Positions 34,248-38,988 of a stretch of 38,988 bases of DNA are shown one piece after another; the stretch's first letter is position 1, and every line of letters begins with the position of its first letter. Source of the stretch: a virus. The position numbers were made by a program, and so were the translations under genes. The notes below the pieces were generated by a model. That model saw only the letters and a program-made list of their open reading frames with translations, did not search any database and had not been told where the DNA came from. The stretch is taken from positions 1 to 38,988 of IMG/VR virus record IMGVR_UViG_3300032331_003602. The stretch is one strand, 5' to 3'.

Positions 34248-35852
34248 TTATACCTCCAAAAAAGATAAGCTAGTGGTAGTGTCAAAAACAAGATTGTTGA
34301 CATAAGTAATATAAGGATTAATACTACCATTACTTGTGATAATTGTATTAATACTGTTTGTAATATCCCACGCAAGATTATTTTCCATAAGGACAGATTT
34401 AAACCCTATGTATGTAATACATAGCCAATAAGTATCTTGTCCAACAATGCCCTGATATCCAGTGTCAGTAAGTAGCTGCGGATCGTTTGAATATTGGGCT
34501 GCCCCAAAGTCTCTTTGAAGAGAAAATAAATTTTTTAAGCTAATGGATGCTCCGGTATTAGCAGGAATTGATATACTTGCAATTAGTTTTCCACCAGTAA
34601 ACGCATCTATTCGTGATGTATTTATTTCTACTCCACTGAAAGCGATAGGAGTCCAAAGCACTGAATCGTCCGCAGGATTTTTGATTAAAGATAATGTTAC
34701 CAGTGATTTAGTGTACGCTGTCACAAAAGACGGTAACAGTGTGTTACAATTCTGTAAATATTTTATATCCTGTCTTAAACGTATACCTAGTAAAACATAG
34801 CTTTTGCCAGGAATAGCGGATAGCTGCTTGTTTGTAGAAACTTCACTAGAAATACTATCGTCAACTGGTTCGCCTAAACTAGCTACTGATGTTCCATACC
34901 TAAATAAAAATTCAGTAGTTCCTGTAGCCGATGTATTAGTAATAGCAAAAGTAATAGGTAAAGCTACTTCATTGATAGCCGGATTTTGCGAACCGCCACT
35001 AATATTTGCAATGGAATGAATTAACACCCATTTACCTAATATGTATATCCAGAATCTAGCATGAAATCCGCATCCTGACCCAATCTCAATGCCAAACATA
35101 GCGATATTTGAAAAAGCATGAGAATATCTACTGTTCCCTGTACCATCCAGTTTATCGCCATTAAAATTTGACCGAGTAATTTCTTCTTCTGTAATTCCTG
35201 ATTCAAAATTATACCTGCGAACTATAGAGAAATTATCGCCTTGACCGTCACTTTTGATTTGAAAAAAATATCCTGCAATTCCGTTGAACCATCCCCATTG
35301 TTTTTTGCCATTAATATTTAAAGATGTGGTCATTTTTACAGCAAAAGTCAAAAAGATGGGCGCTCCCATGCTAGGGGCAAATACTCTTTTGGAGTAAAGT
35401 AGCCCTTGCTGAAATCCTGACACAAGAGGAAAAGGAAGACACTGAATCCTAGCTGCGCTTTGACCAGCATCAAAATTAACACTTACTGTAGTTCCAGGGT
35501 AGGTAGCGCGGACATTAATTCTGCCAATCCAAATCACGGATTGAGTATTGATATTGCCAGTAGATGAATCAGCAGTAGCGAAACTCCATTGAGATTCTTC
35601 AAGATCATACCGAGATGTGCTACGGAAAAGCACTGTAGTTTTTATTCTCCGTCCCAACCCTAACAAATCCCGATTAATTTCAGAAGTTGCCAAAGGGATT
35701 ATTTCATCTGTGTCTGATTGAAGCGGCTCTATCTTATAGCTGTTTATTGCGCTATTACTGGCAATCACAGTGCTATAGCTTTCGCTTTGAATTTTTATTC
35801 CCAGCTTAGAAGGTAAATCACCTATATCTTCTGGCAAATGAATACTTGTCAT
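34248..35852 (-). CDS. Tail/virion structural protein (534 aa)
   Basis: The central part FNGDKLDGTGNSRYS, then FGIEIGSGCGFHARFWIYIL, KWVLIHSIANISGG, PITFAITNT matches a recurring virion module in which NGDKLDGT is followed by a sheet and an HSI motif. The neighbour at 35849-37696 has the same module (CNGNRLDGTSTG, PRWVRLHSIPIGGN), so the two are paralogues with different heads and tails. Large beta-rich proteins of this kind build tail fibres or baseplates. Its start overlaps the previous gene by four bases. Confidence 0.75.
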   Translation of the reverse strand: MTSIHLPEDIGDLPSKLGIKIQSESYSTVIASNSAINSYKIEPLQSDTDEIIPLATSEINRDLLGLGRRIKTTVLFRSTSRYDLEESQWSFATADSSTGNINTQSVIWIGRINVRATYPGTTVSVNFDAGQSAARIQCLPFPLVSGFQQGLLYSKRVFAPSMGAPIFLTFAVKMTTSLNINGKKQWGWFNGIAGYFFQIKSDGQGDNFSIVRRYNFESGITEEEITRSNFNGDKLDGTGNSRYSHAFSNIAMFGIEIGSGCGFHARFWIYILGKWVLIHSIANISGGSQNPAINEVALPITFAITNTSATGTTEFLFRYGTSVASLGEPVDDSISSEVSTNKQLSAIPGKSYVLLGIRLRQDIKYLQNCNTLLPSFVTAYTKSLVTLSLIKNPADDSVLWTPIAFSGVEINTSRIDAFTGGKLIASISIPANTGASISLKNLFSLQRDFGAAQYSNDPQLLTDTGYQGIVGQDTYWLCITYIGFKSVLMENNLAWDITNSINTIITSNGSINPYITYVNNLVFDTTTSLSFLEV

Positions 35853-37696
35853 TGCTGCCCCCAGGTAAGTGAAGCAGAAACATTGACATTAAGATCGCTG
35901 GCAATCGTTCCAGTGGCAGGAGTTGTTAGTCCGCTTGCTACAGTATAAGTAAATTGAGTAGCATTAAGCACAGTAATTAATGCAGTTAAATTGTATCCGG
36001 TCGGTGTCGCTCCTGTGATTGTTACGTAGTCCCCAGTTTTATAGGGATGTCCTGTGTTAACGGTTGCTGTAGCTGTAGTTCCACTTGAAGTCAAGGTATT
36101 GATAGTGGCTGTGGGGATTAAATCTCTAGCCATAATATACAAAGTATCGCCAGGCGTTGTAGAGGTTGCTTGTGCCTCTCTGCCTATAAATTCGCGGTTA
36201 TAAGCAAATATTTCTGTTAAGTCTATTGTTTGCCCATCATTAGATCCTGTGTAGAAAGTGCCACATATCTTTCCTGTATTGGCTGTGATAGTCCCTAAAG
36301 TTGTAGCTGTATTAATGGCACTTAAATCTCCTGCTATGGGTAAAGGAAAAGCATTACCTGTAACAGTAGGATTTTTTACTAAACTAAAGCTACATGGTGC
36401 GCTACTAGAAATACTTAAATTTAATGGATAGCCTCTAAGCTGATTAGGCGTGTTTACTGATAGTCCACTAGTAGTATTAATCGAACTTGCAATATATGGC
36501 TTTATCTGTAATGCAAGTATTGGTGTGCTATTGCTAGTCGTCAATGTCAGTAATCCACTACTTGCTGAGAATATTTCCATAGGCTTAGGATCACCAGCAT
36601 CAATACTGAAACTAGTCCCAAATGTGGATAAAAAAGCACTACTGGATGGGGTATTAGTTCCTGATCTGTCAGAACGCCGATAAATTCTAAATGTCAACGG
36701 TTTATCAGGATTCTTTAAAGATGGGAATTGTAAGTTGCCCCCAATAGGAATAGAGTGCAGTCTTACCCATCGGGGAATACCAGGTTTAGGTGCTTTATCA
36801 AGTGGTACAAATGCCCAAAAATCAGCACCTGAAGCACCGTACCATGAATATCGCACACGAAACATAGTTAGATGCGACTGAGTAAGTGCTGTATCAAACA
36901 AACTCAACTTATGTCCAGTTGATGTGGGATTACCATTAACATCTATTGCCCCGGTGCTAGTGCCGTCCAGTCTGTTGCCATTGCAAGCAGTTGAGTAAGT
37001 GTAATTAGTAAGAGAGCTATTCCCAATCTCAATTATTTGTTCATAAGCGTTTGCCCCCATCAATTCTGTATGTCCAGCAAGGTAAGGGATTTGCGATCTA
37101 GAAAGCAGCCCTGCTGTTTCCCCTGATGAAGTTCGTCTAAAAACCAACAATTTGTCGCGCCAAACTCCATTATTTTGTTCATACAAAATCCTAAATCCAT
37201 ATCCATCGTCATTGTCATAGGGTCCAAATTCGATAACTACATTCTGATTAGCGTCCCCTCGACTACATTGGACACCATAGCTAGTATCCATGTTTCTACC
37301 AGCTTGGTAAGGAAAATTGATTTTGGATTGCAAGCTTGCGTAAGTATTAGAAAAATCAGCACCCCCAATAGCTAGTCTAGCGGAACTTTTTAAAGGATCA
37401 AATGTAATTCTACCTTGGCTATTGGTTGTAGGTATATTTTGTGCTGTGCTATTATCTACTTTGGTAGCCCAAATCTTACTATCAATCTCGTACCTACGCA
37501 CACTAGCTAATAGTAGTTGAGGCGAACCATACCGAGGATTGCCTAATAAATCTTTATCCAATTCTCCTGTACCGCCAAAAGCATCAAATACAGCAATCGG
37601 ACCCTGATCACCAGCAAAGGTGATTGAAAGCGATTGATCTGAAGGCTTAATCCCTGGCTCTAAAGGTACTGAGCGCCCAACAATAACATCTGCCAT
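35849..37696 (-). CDS. Tail/virion structural protein (615 aa)
   Basis: The same NG-x2-LDGT to HSI module as the protein at 34248 lies at about residues 240-340. Near the end, TLTSSGTTATATVNTGHPYK, DYVTITGATPTGYNLT is a small beta domain often repeated in tail fibres. It begins MADVIVGRSVPLEPG. It is encoded two bases after the 354-aa gene and overlaps the next by four bases. Fibre or baseplate subunit; which part contacts the host is not known. Confidence 0.75.
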   Translation of the reverse strand: MADVIVGRSVPLEPGIKPSDQSLSITFAGDQGPIAVFDAFGGTGELDKDLLGNPRYGSPQLLLASVRRYEIDSKIWATKVDNSTAQNIPTTNSQGRITFDPLKSSARLAIGGADFSNTYASLQSKINFPYQAGRNMDTSYGVQCSRGDANQNVVIEFGPYDNDDGYGFRILYEQNNGVWRDKLLVFRRTSSGETAGLLSRSQIPYLAGHTELMGANAYEQIIEIGNSSLTNYTYSTACNGNRLDGTSTGAIDVNGNPTSTGHKLSLFDTALTQSHLTMFRVRYSWYGASGADFWAFVPLDKAPKPGIPRWVRLHSIPIGGNLQFPSLKNPDKPLTFRIYRRSDRSGTNTPSSSAFLSTFGTSFSIDAGDPKPMEIFSASSGLLTLTTSNSTPILALQIKPYIASSINTTSGLSVNTPNQLRGYPLNLSISSSAPCSFSLVKNPTVTGNAFPLPIAGDLSAINTATTLGTITANTGKICGTFYTGSNDGQTIDLTEIFAYNREFIGREAQATSTTPGDTLYIMARDLIPTATINTLTSSGTTATATVNTGHPYKTGDYVTITGATPTGYNLTALITVLNATQFTYTVASGLTTPATGTIASDLNVNVSASLTWGQQ

Positions 37697-37698
37697 AA

Positions 37699-38763
37699 CT
37701 AAACTCCATCACTCCAATGATCTATTAATTTGCACGTGCCTTGAAGCACACGGATAGTGTAACCGTTTGTCTGCCGACAAATCACATCATAACCATAGTC
37801 CCCTGATTCTAAAAATTGTGTGTCATTAGGTTCTATGGCTAAGTAGAAAGTATTGAAACTGTGGGTGGCAAACCAAGCGATCGCACCCACAGGAATACTA
37901 TTTGAGAGAGATGCAACGGGTATAGAGGTGACACCGGGTAGTGTCGTTGTGCTAGTAGTGGCACTACCAATATATTGCCATCCATCACCAGTGCGTACAG
38001 CAAAATTCAAATTAGTTCCACTGGGTATACCCAATGTTGTAGCACTAACATTAAGTGCTATAGCACCAGTATTAGCAGTAGATAGCATGACAACAACCAT
38101 CACACCAACTTGACAAGTTGAATTACCAGTGATAGCAACACTCAAAGGACTGATAGAAGCGGTAACGGTATTAGTAATTAAATCTGCTGTCAATGTAGCA
38201 ACTTTAGCAGTACCGCTGTCATTAAATATCAACTGTGTACCTCTGGGAATATCTCTAGTAATATTCGCAACTGTCAAAGAAGTTGTGCCGATGGTTGCGG
38301 CACTACAGTTAATATTAATGATTGGTAAGTAAGGAACAGCGGTAAAACTGGCACTGGATAAAGACCTTACTAATAATCTACCTTCACCAATAGCCCTTGT
38401 GCTAGTCCCACTAACAAGAATTTGGGAATCAGAAATAGCTAATACTTTACTGCCAACAATACCAGATCCTTCTAGAGTTACTAAATCACCAATCCGTACA
38501 TTTAGTGAGTTGAGAAAATCAGCTTTGTTTTCAGCATGTGGATATCGCTGAACAAGAATATTGTTACCAGAAGCACTAACTGTACCAGTAAAGTTATTTA
38601 AAAGATTATATCCAGGCGAGAGTCGCCTAATCTCAGCAAATATCAGCGCACCACGAAGGTCAAGATCATAATCAGCGATCGCCACTGAAAACTGTGCTGA
38701 TTCCCCTTTTTTGAGATTTAAGTCTAAATTTCCAGTATCAAACTGCGGGCTTAATGTTGTCAT
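37699..38763 (-). CDS. Baseplate or tail protein (354 aa)
   Basis: The protein begins with NLDLNLKKGESAQFSVAIAD, DLRGALIFAEIRR and ends ESGDYGYDVICRQTNGYTIR, VLQGTCKL, a combination seen in baseplate wedge or upper-baseplate proteins of tailed phages (Ig-like domain with YGYDV and GT.KL end). Three repeated Ser/Thr-rich segments with SVAIT, ALNVSATTLGIPSG, TTLPGVTSIPVAS lie between. It overlaps the upstream heptad gene by four bases. This is the first of the large tail genes at this edge. Confidence 0.72.
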   Translation of the reverse strand: MTTLSPQFDTGNLDLNLKKGESAQFSVAIADYDLDLRGALIFAEIRRLSPGYNLLNNFTGTVSASGNNILVQRYPHAENKADFLNSLNVRIGDLVTLEGSGIVGSKVLAISDSQILVSGTSTRAIGEGRLLVRSLSSASFTAVPYLPIININCSAATIGTTSLTVANITRDIPRGTQLIFNDSGTAKVATLTADLITNTVTASISPLSVAITGNSTCQVGVMVVVMLSTANTGAIALNVSATTLGIPSGTNLNFAVRTGDGWQYIGSATTSTTTLPGVTSIPVASLSNSIPVGAIAWFATHSFNTFYLAIEPNDTQFLESGDYGYDVICRQTNGYTIRVLQGTCKLIDHWSDGV

Positions 38764-38988
38764 AAAAACCTGTTAAAAATATTAATGGGAGCTAAATTAA
38801 AATTAGTTTCATCGTTTCCTGTTTTTTCTAATAAAAGTTTTTTTATATCTAAGCGTAATTGATTGTTGTCTAAAGTAAGTTCGTCTGTTTGTAATTGTAA
38901 TTGATTGTTGTCTAAGCGTAATTGATTATTGTCTAATTGTAATTGATTATTGCTTGAAGTCAATTGCTCTGTTTGTAATTGTAACTGA
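38760..38988 (-). CDS. Heptad-repeat protein, partial (runs off the edge)
   Basis: The frame is open to the right edge, so the start is outside the window. The visible part has units NNQLQLD and NNQLRLD, seven residues each, encoded by 21-bp repeats, then a tail ending NLAPINIFNRFL. Leu at fixed heptad spacing predicts a parallel coiled coil, as in a tail-fibre stalk or assembly protein. It overlaps the next ATG. A start at the internal TTG at 38963 is possible but unlikely. Confidence 0.75.
   Translation of the reverse strand, partial: QLQLQTEQLTSSNNQLQLDNNQLRLDNNQLQLQTDELTLDNNQLRLDIKKLLLEKTGNDETNFNLAPINIFNRFL
38845..38988 (-). repeat. 21-bp tandem repeats encoding heptads
   Basis: TAATTGATT(G/A)TTGTCTAA recurs with 21-bp spacing and some variants, translating on the minus strand as NNQL.LD heptads. 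The array continues beyond the window edge. Confidence 0.75.

Noticed and set aside
1-38988. tRNA, rRNA, integrase or transposase genes
   Set aside because: None could be seen by eye in either strand, so the attachment mode of the element is unknown; a tRNA scan would settle the first point.

Overview
The window looks like part of a mobile element of a filamentous, heterocyst-forming cyanobacterium (Nostoc/Anabaena type), most likely a temperate cyanophage or phage-plasmid. Three things point to cyanobacteria: about 20 copies of the palindrome GCGATCGC (HIP1), a phycobilisome-degradation gene (nblA), and protein families typical of that group. Three things point to a phage: tail-type structural genes at the right edge, a DnaB helicase beside an initiator-like gene, and a compact repressor/antirepressor switch. 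No rRNA, tRNA, CRISPR array, transposase or integrase was recognised.

Layout. 1-1,490: 71-bp direct repeats, a small gene, and a decayed fragment of the replication initiator gene. 1,636-4,820: small unknown genes, a beta-class DNA methyltransferase and a truncated BRO-N gene. 5,043-8,993: a membrane protein, two proteins built from serial winged-helix modules, and an HNH-like protein. 9,050-14,367 (minus): a tightly overlapping 14-gene operon with a HerA/FtsK-like membrane ATPase, a shrunken ATPase paralogue, several very small membrane proteins and a helical protein. This operon shows three tandem duplications, each of which copied an overlapping stop/start junction. 14,495-19,322: small regulators, a HAD-fold protein lacking its nucleophile, a GIY-YIG protein, nblA, thymidylate kinase and dCTP deaminase. 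19,323-20,021: non-coding, with iteron-like repeats.

20,022-23,318 (minus): a second methyltransferase and small unknown genes. 23,327-24,703: two XRE-type regulators divergent from an RHH protein and a DinD-like protein, with inverted operator-like sites between them. 24,693-29,157: small accessory genes, then a replication module made of a 21-aa leader peptide, an initiator carrying seven 15-bp iterons inside its coding region, and DnaB. 29,320-33,351: unknown genes, a DUF5895-like protein, a Gp37/Gp68 (DUF5131) protein and a secreted mini-protein. 33,399-38,988 (minus): tail or baseplate genes and a heptad-repeat protein that runs off the edge.

How it fits together. The initiator and DnaB probably start replication from iterons inside the initiator gene, as in phage lambda O. 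Tmk and Dcd would feed thymidine nucleotides. Two methyltransferases and two other proteins carry terminal QxxLF peptides that resemble sliding-clamp binding motifs. NblA would release amino acids from host antenna proteins. The 9-14 kb membrane/ATPase operon is the best candidate for an undescribed system. All functions are inferred from sequence reading alone, without database searches.
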